From the NCBI GenBank assembly GCA_003427395.1, contig BFEA01000388.1, forward strand, positions 1,044,772 through 1,080,026: a DNA stretch of 35,255 nucleotides. Direction: 5' to 3'. Positions 1 through 8,102 of this stretch are shown in pieces. The position numbers and the translations under genes were made by a program. Below the pieces are notes generated by a model. That model worked only from the letters and a program-made list of their open reading frames with translations, made no database searches and was not told the DNA's origin. The DNA is from Chara braunii. Its lineage: Eukaryota > Streptophyta > Charophyceae > Charales > Characeae. The stretch's first letter is position 1. Each line of letters begins with the position of its first letter.

Positions 1-82
1 GAAGATTAAAAACGAATTTAAGATTTTTTTGTTTTTTTGGTTTTTTCGCTTAGGCGCTCTGATATCATGTGACAATATATTG
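1..82 (+). repeat. Repeat A, truncated 3' end
   Basis: The first 82 bases match the last part of the repeat A copy at 7448-7862 (the gaagattaaaaa run, T-rich stretch, then gcgctctgatatcatgtgac). Only the 3' end of the family is inside the window. From 83 to about 355 the sequence is A/G-rich and low in complexity, and I see nothing else in it. Confidence 0.7.
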
Positions 83-355
83 CGGTGAGAGTCGATTGGA
101 GAAGAGTCAGTGTCAATGAGAGACTTAAGTGTGTGCGGTAGAAAGAGGGGGAGGGGAAAAAAGTAGAAAAAAAAAGGTAGAAAAAAAGTTCAGAAACTGT
201 ACAAAACTTGTAAAACTATTGTAGAAAATAGAAAATTAGTAGGGGGAAAAAAGCAGAAAATGGGTGGAAAAAAACGAATACTCGTTTCTGCATGAAGAAA
301 AAAGTTTGCTTCTCAGCTTAGCCATTGGATATCGTAAATCATTATAGATCTGCGG

Positions 356-380
356 TCTATCTATCTATCTATCTATCTAT
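356..380. repeat. TCTA microsatellite
   Basis: About six uninterrupted ctat/atct tetranucleotides, followed by irregular TA-rich sequence. It lies next to the hammerhead-bearing repeat at 411-515. Confidence 0.85.
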
Positions 381-410
381 ATTATATATCTATATCTATG
401 TATATCGTCA

Positions 411-515
411 AACAGAGCTGCCCAGTAAACCGTAGGCAGAGAGGGAGAAGAGGACAACAAAGAGGGGCTGTGACAACCTGTTTCGTCGGAGTTTCACCGA
501 CTCGTCAGGAGGCTA
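411..515 (-). repeat. Hammerhead-bearing repeat, minus-strand copy
   Basis: Read on the minus strand this contains a hammerhead core: CUGACGA (508-502), stem II GUCGG/CCGAC (501-497 with 489-485), and GAAA (484-481). It is preceded by CCUC (512-509) and followed by the conserved tail 'gcccctc..gtcctcttctccctctctgcctacgg' that ends near 411. The 5' part needed for stem I and the cleavage site is absent: the sequence upstream on the minus strand is TA-rich. The core is intact but the ribozyme is 5'-truncated. Confidence 0.7.
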
Positions 516-575
516 TATAGATATATCTATATCTATATGTTCTATATGTATTTATTTATATATGTATTATATATA

Positions 576-1003
576 TCGTCACAAATTTATCAGAGCGCAA
601 ATGCGAAAAAAAGGGATAAATTCATTTTTTATCTTCTTCCTTACAAGACTCCCCCTGTTCAGAACCTCTTGCGTACAAGGCCGCCCACGTGAATGTAGGT
701 TGAGCGGCGGCTGCGCCCACCCCCGTGTGTCATATCGACCCACTTGCACACAGCCAAAAGGCGAAGAGGCAAAGAAAAGAGGAAGGGAACAGCCAAACAT
801 TACAGAACAGGGGGCAACAAAACAAATCCCAGATGACAAGTCCCACATGCAAGCACCGCCCCAGCACACACAGGCCAAACGACGGGACGAGACCAACCAG
901 GATATCAAAACATTCTTGTCTGCAAAGAAAGCAAAAAGAAAGGCTCCGATCCCAGTGTGACAACCAAAAAGAGAGAGAAGACAATCCCGGATGACGATTC
1001 CCA
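576..1003 (-). repeat. Repeat A, near-complete minus copy
   Basis: The reverse complement aligns over about 420 bp with 7448-7862, with shared landmarks 'aagaatgttttgacatcc', 'ttgcatgtgggacttgtcatc' and 'gtggccttgtacgcaagagg'. It carries an internal near-tandem duplication of about 80 bp (around 828-905 and 985-1065). Open frames exist on both strands, but they hold no recognisable domain and are composition-driven, so I do not call a gene. From 1065 to about 1330 I see only A-rich sequence with a short gaagattaaagag tandem near 1180-1225. Confidence 0.75.
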
Positions 1004-1332
1004 CATACAAGCACCGCCCCGCGCTCAAAAGGCCGAACACCGGGAAACAACTAACCAGGATGCCCAATAACAGAATCAAAGCAGGCAAGATTCACAAAAC
1101 AAACATTCTACCATATCCATAGTAAAAAAACGGAACCATTCAGTAGGCCCGCAAAACGCAACACCCCAATCAATAGGGAAGATTAAAGAGAAGATTAGGG
1201 AAGATTAAAGAGAAGATTAACAAATAAAAAAATATTCTCTTCCATAAAAAAAGACAAAGCCTGCTAGTACAGGCCCGACGCGCGCCGCATCATCAGCAAA
1301 AGCAGAGAGCTAGCAACGTCGGACTATATATC

Positions 1333-1400
1333 ATCACGTAAATATCAGAGCGCAAAAGCGAAAAAACAAAGGAAAACAAAAAAGATATCAGTTCATTTTA
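1333..1400 (-). repeat. Repeat A, 3'-end fragment
   Basis: 'catcacgtaaatatcagagc' followed by gcaaaagcgaaaa is the reverse complement of the repeat A terminus also seen at 576-620 and 7830-7862. Confidence 0.5.
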
Positions 1401-1850
1401 TATATATATATTGCCTGTTTGTTGGCAATCATTACCTCTCTTCAAGGAGTGACCAAGGTTTACTTAGGTAGCATTTGGACGGTTTGGGAGGACGTATGAT
1501 TTTTTTTTTCCTTTTTGGTTTGTTGTTTGCAAGGTATTCTGTTATTCTAGTTTTTTTTTTTTTTTTTTTTTGAAGTTTTATCTTGATATCATATTGACCG
1601 TACGATCTCGATGACCCCGCCATGTTCACATCATCACACCGCCGATGGGACTGAGTCCCACCAAGCGCGTTCTTTTTCTTGCTTGTCACGCTGTCTTCTT
1701 CTAACGGTCTCTTCATCACTGCAGGTGGGACTAAGTGCCGTGCGGCCAAGGGGGGATTTCGAAGTCCAGGTATGGGGTATGGGGGGTCCCACTTGCACGG
1801 ATTAAGAGAGAGACGTTGCAAAAAAAAATAAAAAATCAAGAAGAGAGATT

Positions 1851-2105
1851 ACTAACCGTCGTGATCTTGATGATCTAACGTACAGCTTCTTCTACTTTTT
1901 TTTTCCTTTTTTTTTTCTTTCGGATAGCATCTTTCGATTTGTGCGGGCGATGTACTAGCCGTCGTGATCTTAATGATCTAACTTACAACATCTCTTTTAT
2001 TTAGTTTTTTTTTTCTTTTTTTCTTTTCGGACAGCATCTGTCGATTTGTGTGGGGGATGTACTAGCCGTCGTGATCTTGATGATCTAACTTACAGCATGT
2101 CTTTT
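1851..2105. repeat. Three-unit tandem repeat, ~105 bp
   Basis: The phrase 'gtcgtgatctt(g/a)atgatctaac' recurs at about 1858, 1961 and 2068, each time followed by a T-rich stretch and a 'cagcatct.tcgatttgtg' phrase. The spacing is about 103-107 bp. No coding potential was recognised. Confidence 0.8.
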
Positions 2106-2279
2106 TTTTTCTTTTTTTTTTTACAGTGAATGAAAAGAGGGAAAAAAAAAAGATGTTTGCTGAGGTGGGTAGGTGATTCGCTCCCCAAGAACTCTGTATT
2201 TGATTTATATTTCTATTTTAGTTTACGCCCCTGAAAGGAACCACACAGACATTTAACCAAAAAAAAAAAAAAAAATGTC

Positions 2280-2460
2280 GCACGAGCCTAGCTCAGTTGA
2301 TACATCCACGGACTGTTGAAATAAAGACCTGAGTTCGATTCCAGTTGCAAGCAGATTACAAGAATAAAATAATTTATTAATTCTGAATTTACCTGGGGCC
2401 AGTCAGTTCAATGATGATGATATCTCACGACTGCCGCCCTTTCAAAAAAGAAAAAAAAAA
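2280..2460 (+). mobile_element. tRNA-derived SINE
   Basis: The head has a polymerase III internal promoter: an A box at 2289-2302 (TAGCTCAGTTGATA) and a B box at 2331-2342 (GAGTTCGATTCC), about 30 bp apart as in tRNA genes. The tRNA fold is degraded (no clean acceptor stem), so this is not a functional tRNA. The body 'ttacctggggccagtcagttc' and the 'gccctttc' end followed by A-rich sequence match the TSD-flanked element at 10,578-10,722, which supports a SINE rather than a stray tRNA pseudogene. Confidence 0.75.
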
Positions 2461-2765
2461 GGTTGCGTAAAAAAAAAAAAAAAGCGGACGCGGGTAATTA
2501 CGTAATTCACTCCCCAAGAAATCCATATTTAATTTAATTTAATTTAATGGAAGCGAAAAGTACTCACCCACCTCTTGAGGATCGTGCTCAACCATCGCCT
2601 GGAAAGTAGTTTTTTAACCTTTTTTTTGGCGGGGGGGGCGGTCCCGAGCTCTTGCTGTCTTATGCGATCGCCAACATGGGAATAGACTCTACGCTTTTTT
2701 TCTTTTCTTTTTTTTTCTTTTTTTTTTAACCCCTGGAAGTGTCTTTTTACTTTTCTTTTTGGATC

Positions 2766-3010
2766 GTAGTTTTCCCGAATCTGGACGTGTTTGTGGAGAT
2801 GTGCAGTTTCCTCAACGCCTCGTCTCACTAGCAACGTTGCATCGTTTAGTTTCCTCCACGCCCGAATGTGGATGTGTTTGTGGAGATGTGCCGTTGAGAA
2901 AACTCAACGCGATTTCTGCACATCTCCACAAACACGTTCAGATTCGGGCGTTGAGGAAACTGCACATCTCCACAAACACGTCCAGATTCGGGCGTTGAGG
3001 AAACTCGACG
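2766..3010. repeat. Foldback of direct and inverted ~42-bp modules
   Basis: The module 'gtgtttgtggagatgtgc' occurs twice in plus orientation (near 2787 and 2874) and its complement 'gcacatctccacaaacacg' twice (near 2919 and 2963). All are flanked by cctcaacgc/gcgttgagg words. RNA or single-stranded DNA of this stretch would fold into a long cruciform. An outer pair of related words, 'gagctcttgc(t/a)gtctta', lies near 2648 and 3032. Confidence 0.75.
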
Positions 3011-3048
3011 CTGCTAGTGGGTCAAGGCCCCAGAGCTCTTGCAGTCTT

Positions 3049-3803
3049 AGGGGCTCGCCACACCAGCTGTCGAAAATGGGATTTCGACAGTTCCTCTTTG
3101 CCACACAGCCCGTCGAAATCCGAGACGGGCAAAAGATTCTCAAGTTGTCAGGGAAGGTGCTTCGACACCTCCTTTCGAAGGAGGTCGCGTGTCGACCTAT
3201 CGAGTTCTCCTCGAAGATTGTTGAGCGGGACTGTGGTCGGGCTGGAGAAATGCTTGTCCTATACTCATGCGGGTTTGTCTCTTCTGCACTTGAATTCGCG
3301 AGCCCTTCACTTCGACAGTGCTGTGTGGCCGGGGGGGGGGTTTCTGTCGAAACTCTTCCTTTCGGAAAAATGCACTTTCGGGCCTAGTTGCACTACTCAC
3401 CATCCGTCACATTTCGTGGCGGATCCGTGGAGAGTGAAAATATGAGAATCGTGTCCAATTCGAGGCCTGGTTGCACGTACTCGCCACGAGATTTCTTCTA
3501 CAGAAACGTTAAAAAAAATTGTCTCCGCCATGTCGACTCGTGAAGCCCTGCACTCGCCAGAAAGCTGTTTTGTGGCGAGGTCCGAAGACCACCCTCCACA
3601 AACCGCTGTGCACAGGCGGGGAAACTGAATTCACTCTCCACAAGTTGTGTCGACGGTGTGGCGAGCCGTCTGACACATTTTGCATTTGCCAAGTTTGGCG
3701 AGTAAGTGCAACCAGGCGCCTACTCGCCAAACTTGGCCTATGGCGGTAGTGCAACTAGGCCCTTCGACAGTAGGCCCTTCGACAGCTGGTGTGGCGAGCC
3801 CCT
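3049..3803. mobile_element. Nested foldback (TIR) element, ~755 bp
   Basis: The ends are a ~24-bp inverted repeat: 'ggggctcgccacaccagctg' onward from 3050, and its complement ending near 3802. Further inverted pairs sit inside in nested order: gggcctagttgcac (~3379) with gtgcaactaggccc (~3749), and ggcctggttgcacgtactcgcc (~3463) with its near-complement (~3698). No transposase frame is visible, so it is non-autonomous. The words 'ttcgacag' and 'tcgcca' recur throughout. Confidence 0.7.
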
Positions 3804-3866
3804 TACTCCTGCGCTCTGCAGCTCACGCGTTCCCTCCACTCGTCTCCGCTGAAACGGTACAACTGC

Positions 3867-3963
3867 TACCGTCTTCACTCGAACAGAACGCCCGGTCATT
3901 GTTTCTGTATCTGTACTGAAAATTGCACCAAATGACCGGCGTTCTACTCGGGTGAAGAAGGTA
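3867..3963. mobile_element. MITE-1 foldback copy 1
   Basis: The terminal inverted repeats start TACCGTCTTCACTCGAACAG and end with the imperfect complement ...CGGGTGAAGAAGGTA. It is the same family as 4294-4402, 21,646-21,753, 30,898-31,006 and 34,411-34,491. The outermost bases are TA at both ends, compatible with a TA target duplication of the Tc1/mariner type (inference). Confidence 0.8.
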
Positions 3964-4109
3964 GTCCATGAGCAGCATCGTCGTCTTCCGTCCATCATTA
4001 ATTGCAATTTATTTTTCTCGGTCGGATAATGATGACGTGGCAGATGACTTGTCAGATGTGGCGTAGATGACAAAAAAATAGACTCTCGGATGACGGTGTC
4101 CGTATCTGG

Positions 4110-4240
4110 TCACAATTCCGTCGTGTATTCAGCCTCCTGACGAGTAGGTAGGTGAAACTCCGACGAAACGGTTTGCCACAGCCCCAAGGTAGTTTCTTGT
4201 CCTCTTCTCCCTCCCTCTCTGTTCTCTGCCTACGGTCTGA
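4110..4240 (+). repeat. Hammerhead-bearing repeat, degenerate plus copy
   Basis: The core CUGACGA (4137-4143) and GAAA (4165-4168) are kept. Stem II carries a 4-base duplication (GTAGGTAGG) and an A-G mismatch against CCGAC. The cleavage-side region upstream is missing. The conserved tail (gccacagcccc ... ctctgcctacgg) follows to about 4233. Confidence 0.65.
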
Positions 4241-4293
4241 CGAGGTCATCAGACGCAGATGAGTGAAATACCATACACCAATTCGGAGTTACC

Positions 4294-4402
4294 TACCGTC
4301 TTCACCTGAATAGAACGCCCGGTCATTATCGCTGTATCTAGTCTGAAAGTTGCACCGAATACAGCTACGGTGACTGGGTGTTCTATTCGGGTGAAGACGG
4401 TA
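4294..4402. mobile_element. MITE-1 foldback copy 2
   Basis: 109 bp from TA to TA with ~45-bp terminal inverted repeats (TACCGTCTTCACCTGAATAG / CTATTCGGGTGAAGACGGTA) and a short loop that includes 'gaaagttgcaccgaatacag'. It has no coding capacity. Confidence 0.85.
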
Positions 4403-4431
4403 GGGCCGGTCAGATCGAAAACCAGATTTGC

Positions 4432-4860
4432 CAGCAGGATGTATTTGGTGGGGTATACCAGACTGCCGCACATCNAGCAGGATGTATTTGGTGGGGTATA
4501 CCAGACTGCCGCACATCCCGGCATCCCCCCGCTCCCCATCCCAAAAATATACATCCAGCAAACAGGGCCGAGCACTGTCGCTATTTGCCAGCAGGACGTA
4601 TTTGGTGGGGTATACCAGACTGCTGCACATCCCGGCATCCCCGCCCTTCCCATCCCAAGAATATACATCCAGCAAACATGGCCGAGCACTGTCGCTATTT
4701 GCCAGCAGGATGTATTTGGTGGGATATACCAGCCTGCCCCACGTCCTCCCATCCCCCGGCTTCCCCCCAAAAAATGCATTTGGTGGGATCCCCGCTGCAA
4801 ACAGGGAGGATCATTGTCGTTATTTGCCGGCGGCAGGATGTATTTTTTGCCAAGGGGCAG
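4432..4860. repeat. 114-bp minisatellite, about four units
   Basis: 'agcaggatgtatttggtggg' begins near 4434, 4476, 4590 and 4704, with a divergent copy near 4832. The spacing is 114 bp between the clean units. A single N at 4475 sits where one unit restarts, suggesting a collapsed or unresolved copy. Because 114 is a multiple of three, several frames stay open across it on both strands; I regard these as by-products. From 4860 to 5222 there is only a poly-T tract (~4926-4952) and unremarkable sequence. Confidence 0.9.
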
Positions 4861-5222
4861 GCCCATAGTTCATCGCGCCTGTGGGGTGCCTGTGAAATCA
4901 AAAGTTGGCTGGGAAATGGACTGGTGTTTTTTTTTTTTTTTTTTTTTTTTTTAAATGGACTTGTGGTTTAGACCGCCAGCACACCTACACCCGGGCCTGG
5001 ACGCGCTGCACTGTGCGCCAAGCTGCCAAGCTGCCAAGCCTTTCTGAAATGCCAGGGGCGGACTTGTTTCCATTTTTGGCCGACACCCCAGCCATCGTGG
5101 TCGTGTAGGCACCGACTCGAGACTTGCAAATATTTGGGGGTGTAGGTGATGAACATTTTTCCACAAGGATAGGAAAAAAAGGGAAAACGATGAGATAGTT
5201 ACGTAAGTTAGTGCATTATATT

Positions 5223-5342
5223 ACACTAGGCCCTCGAAATCACAAAATGATCGGCCAGATAGAGTCCTCCGTTTACAAGGACTCAAATTCTGGCCGATCA
5301 TTTTGCCATTTTGGGATTTTGAGGGCCTAGTGTGAGTATGCC
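5223..5342. mobile_element. Foldback MITE with near-perfect hairpin
   Basis: The left arm acactaggccctcgaaatc...aaatgatcggccag is mirrored by ctggccgatcatttt...gattttgagggcctagtgt. The arms span about 50 bp each and the loop is about 12 bp. The right edge continues as gtgagtatgcc, the terminal motif of the MITE-2 family (9073-9424, 23,637-23,757). Confidence 0.8.
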
Positions 5343-5591
5343 GTTAATCAGAAAACCGGCTAATAATTAAATTAAATAAGGTAATCATTGAATCAATGAA
5401 TTTATTAAATGATTTATAATACTAAAAGCAATTGTAAAAAAAATACTGATAATGTAGTGAAAATGTTATCTCTGCATGGTGAAGAATCTACGACCCAATG
5501 GCGTACCCCCCAAAGGCCTTTCTTTCGAAATTGCCAAGATGGGTTTCTCACCACACCCCCTCTGGGTAGACCTCCTTGCTGTTCGCCCTGC

Positions 5592-5714
5592 TTACCACCA
5601 GTACCTCCACGTTCTTAGGGCGTTAACGTGGTGGATGAATCTGCCTGCCGCGCGGGGCCAAATTCATTGGAATCAGAGGGGGCCTAAGAATGCCACAGGT
5701 ACTGGTGGTTTAAG
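5592..5714. repeat. Small foldback with ACCACCAGTAC ends
   Basis: Ends ttaccaccagtacct and aggtactggtggtttaag are inverted copies. The same terminal words bound 25,600-25,803, so this is probably a dispersed foldback family. Confidence 0.55.
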
Positions 5715-5844
5715 CCTTTGGAATTTGAGGCGTCTTAGGCTTTGGCGCTTCCCCTCCTCAGTCCAGCGTTGTAGAATTTGAGCCCTCTCTTTAGGCTTTG
5801 AGCCCTCTCTTAGGCTTTCCCCTAGTCAGTAGCGATCCTGCCGC

Positions 5845-6215
5845 TCTTCTGAAACTCTGCCTCACTGCTTCTAATCTCTGAAGCTCTCCCACTGCTTCTA
5901 ATTGCGTCATTATCAGCCATTCCCTAGGTGCTTCGCATCTGGCCATTACCTGAAATCTCTAAGAATTGGCACCCTCAAATCTCTAAAGCTCTTCTAAAGC
6001 TCGGCCTCACTGCTTCTAATCTCTGAAGAAGCTCCCCCACTGCTTCTAATTGCGTCATTATCAGCCATCCCCTAGGTGCTTCACATCTGGCCATTACCTC
6101 TACGAATTGGAGACGTGCCATCTGACGCTGTCCCGCTGCTTCTAATCGCATCTCTTCCAGCAATCCCCTAGGTGCGTCGCATCTGACCAGTACCTCCAAT
6201 CTCTAAAGTTGGAGA
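5845..6215. repeat. Tandem repeat of 'cactgcttctaat' blocks
   Basis: Blocks containing 'cactgcttctaattgcgtc' and 'ccctaggtgcttcrcatctg' repeat near 5890, 6040 and 6135, with a period of about 100-150 bp and drift. I see no gene in it. From 6216 to 6600 the sequence is unremarkable, apart from an A-run at 6462-6477 and a 'cagggtcacatcgaaattc' phrase near 6540 that recurs near 21,254. Confidence 0.65.
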
Positions 6216-6600
6216 TGTCAACTAGGTATTAATTTGCAGCCATCTGCAGCCGGGCAGTGATCCCACCGCCTCCTGTACCCCACCTCTCACCGCCTCGAGA
6301 GATTTCACTCCCTGTTTAGCAAACCAAATGTACCCTACTAAAAGAAATACCAACAGTTACAAGAGAAAGACTAACCGCTATAGACCATCTATCTAGGCTA
6401 CCAGCCGGGCCGCCCGGGTCCCGGGTGGCCAGCTCGTGCAAGGACCACGGAACGTCCCGGCAAAAAAAAAAAAAAAAATCCCCCAAAATCCGGAAAAAAC
6501 TATGTTATGCAGAAAAATAAACTGAACAACTTTTGCCTCAGGGTCACATCGAAATTCTTCACTAAATTTAGAAAAAAAAATCAAATTTAAATATTGTCAC

Positions 6601-6727
6601 AGGCCCTCGTTTGTTGTCCTCTTCTCTCTCTCTGCCTACGGTTTACCGGGCAGTTCTATTTGTGACGATATATATATATATATATATTTGACGATATATA
6701 TATGACGATATATATATGACGATATAT
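6601..6727 (+). repeat. Hammerhead-repeat tail plus TGACGATATATA tract
   Basis: Only the conserved tail of the hammerhead family is present (ggccctcgtttgttgtcctc ... gcctacggtttaccgggcag), followed by several tandem gacgatatatata units to 6727. The ribozyme core is absent here. Confidence 0.75.
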
Positions 6728-6967
6728 ATGAACCGACAGTCTGTAGAGTTTTCCATCTGGTGTGGGTGAGTGATAGTCTACTTTGATTTTGGTTAAGGTA
6801 GATTATCATTTACAGTGTAATCAGTGAAGGGATTCTGCAGACTGTTGAGGGTCAGCCTCCTGATGAGTCGGTGAAACTCCGACGAAACAGTTTGTCACAG
6901 CCCCTCGTTTGTTGTCCTCTTCTCTCTCTCTGCCTACGGTTTACCGGGCAGTTCTATTTGTGACTAT
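6728..6967 (+). repeat. Hammerhead-bearing repeat, complete copy
   Basis: The unit starts gaaccgacagtctgtagag, runs through a T/G-rich leader, the hammerhead at 6837-6895, and the CT-rich tail ending in ggtttaccgggcagttctat. It matches 7128-7450 in the same order, but lacks about 100 bp of that copy's leader. Confidence 0.8.
6837..6895 (+). ncRNA. Hammerhead ribozyme, type III topology
   Basis: All elements are visible in order. Stem III 3' strand GCAGACUGU is at 6837-6845, and the cleavage triplet GUU ends at 6846. Stem I is GAGG (6847-6850) / CCUC (6856-6859) with loop GUCAG. The core CUGAUGA is at 6860-6866. Stem II is GUCGG (6867-6871) / CCGAC (6879-6883) with a 7-base loop. GAAA is at 6884-6887. 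The stem III 5' strand ACAGUUUGU (6887-6895) pairs over nine positions, two of them wobbles. Known hammerheads cleave after NUH; GUU fits but is usually slower than GUC. The role is self-cleavage of a repeat transcript, as in retrozymes and Penelope-like elements. The fold was made by eye; activity is untested. Confidence 0.75.
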
Positions 6968-6990
6968 ATATATATGTATATATATATATG

Positions 6991-7108
6991 TTCAGCCTCC
7001 TGATGAGTCGGTGAAACTCCGACGAAACATTTTGTCACAACCCCTCGTTTGTTGTCCTCTTCTCCCTCTCTGCCTACGGTTTACCGGGCAGTTCTATTTG
7101 ACGATATA
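6991..7108 (+). repeat. Hammerhead-bearing repeat, 5'-truncated copy
   Basis: CUGAUGA (7000-7006), stem II GUCGG/CCGAC and GAAA (7024-7027) are intact and followed by the family tail. Upstream of gttcagcctc the sequence is a TA repeat, so the stem III 3' strand, cleavage site and stem I 5' strand are missing. The core is intact, but no complete fold is possible from this copy alone. Confidence 0.75.
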
Positions 7109-7127
7109 ATACATGACTATATGGGGT

Positions 7128-7450
7128 GTGAACCGACAGTCTGTAGAGTTTTCCATCTGGTGTGGGTGAGTGATAGCCTGCTTTGACTTTTGCCATAGGT
7201 ACCTTGAGGGCAGTGGTTGGTGCCCACCTCCTCAGAGGGGTATCAGTTGTCGGGCAGTCGTTGATGCTTAACCACATCCGGGGTTAAGGTGGATTATCAC
7301 GTACAGTGTAATCAGTTAGGGGATTCTGCAGATTGTTGAGGGTTCAGCCTCCTCATGAGTCGGTGAAACTCCGACGAAACAGTTTGCCACAGCCCCTCGT
7401 TTGTTCTCCTCTTCTCCCTCTCTGCCTACGGTTTACTGGGCAGCTCTGTG
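7128..7450 (+). repeat. Hammerhead-bearing repeat with mutated core
   Basis: This is the longest copy of the unit. The hammerhead region is 7327-7388: stem III GCAGAUUGU/ACAGUUUGC, GUU ending at 7337, stem I GAGG/CCUC, intact stem II and GAAA (7376-7379). The core reads CUCAUGA (7352-7358) instead of CUGAUGA. That G is an invariant catalytic-core position, so this copy is predicted inactive. If both flanking ribozymes cut, the unit between them (6847-7337) would be 491 nt. Confidence 0.75.
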
Positions 7451-7862
7451 GGAATCGTCATCCGGGATGGGTTATTTTTGGTACTTCTTTTGATTTCTTT
7501 GCAGACAAGAATGTTTTGACATCCTGGTTGGTCTTGTCCCGTCGTTTGGCATGTGGGCAAGGGCGGTGCTTGCATGTGGGACTTGTCATCTGGGATCTGT
7601 TTTGTTGCCCCCTGTTCTGTTTTATTTGGCTGTTCCCTTCCTCACTTCTTTGCCTCTTTGCCTTTTGGCTGTGTGCAAGTGGGCCGATATGACACACGGG
7701 GGTGGGGGCAGCCGCCGCTCAACCTACATCCACGTGGGTGGCCTTGTACGCAAGAGGTTCTGAACAGGGGGAGTTGTAACTTGTAAGGAAGAAGATTAAA
7801 AATGAATCAAGTTTTTCTTGTTTCTGTTTTTTGCTTTGGCGCTCTGATATCATGTGACGATA
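7448..7862 (+). repeat. Repeat A, complete plus copy
   Basis: Follows directly after the hammerhead-repeat tail. It begins gtgggaatcgtcatccggg and ends gcgctctgatatcatgtgac. Homologous copies lie at 576-1003 (minus) and 1-82, with decayed pieces in FAH intron 3 near 29,800-29,882 and 30,190-30,232. The recurrent adjacency to hammerhead repeats suggests one composite element (inference). Confidence 0.8.
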
Positions 7863-7863
7863 T

Positions 7864-7935
7864 AGCCCCTCGTTTGTTGTCCTCTTCTCTCTCTCTGCCT
7901 ACGGTTTACCGGGCAGTTCTATTTGTGACGATATA
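7864..7935 (+). repeat. Hammerhead-repeat tail fragment
   Basis: Starts agcccctcgtttgttgtcctc and ends ggtttaccgggcagttctat followed by ttgtgacgatatat. No ribozyme core. A CTT trinucleotide run follows at about 8031-8053. Confidence 0.75.
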
Positions 7936-8102
7936 TATTTTATTTATTTATTTATTTAATTTTAATTTTTTTCGGCCTGGGCAAGTGACCCCGGGCCACT
8001 CTGGTAGCCTAGCCATCTATGCAATTATATCTTCTTCTTCTTCTTCTTCTTTTTTCTTTTTTTTTTCTTTTTTTAAAATGTTAATGCAATTATATCTAAA
8101 TA

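Noticed and set aside
579-1088. 169-codon minus frame and its counterpart near 7333-7692 in repeat A
   Set aside because: Present in two copies, but frames are open on both strands in the same region. The translation is Cys/Leu/Phe-rich without a domain, consistent with composition.
4231-4252. Second hammerhead-like CTGACGA near the end of the 4110-4240 repeat
   Set aside because: The following stem is only three pairs and no GAAA follows. A similar CTGACGA near 28,537 also lacks stem II and GAAA.
4370-4954. Long overlapping frames on both strands through the 114-bp repeat
   Set aside because: The repeat length is a multiple of three, so open frames propagate. There is no domain and no start context, and the frame crosses an N and a poly-T tract.
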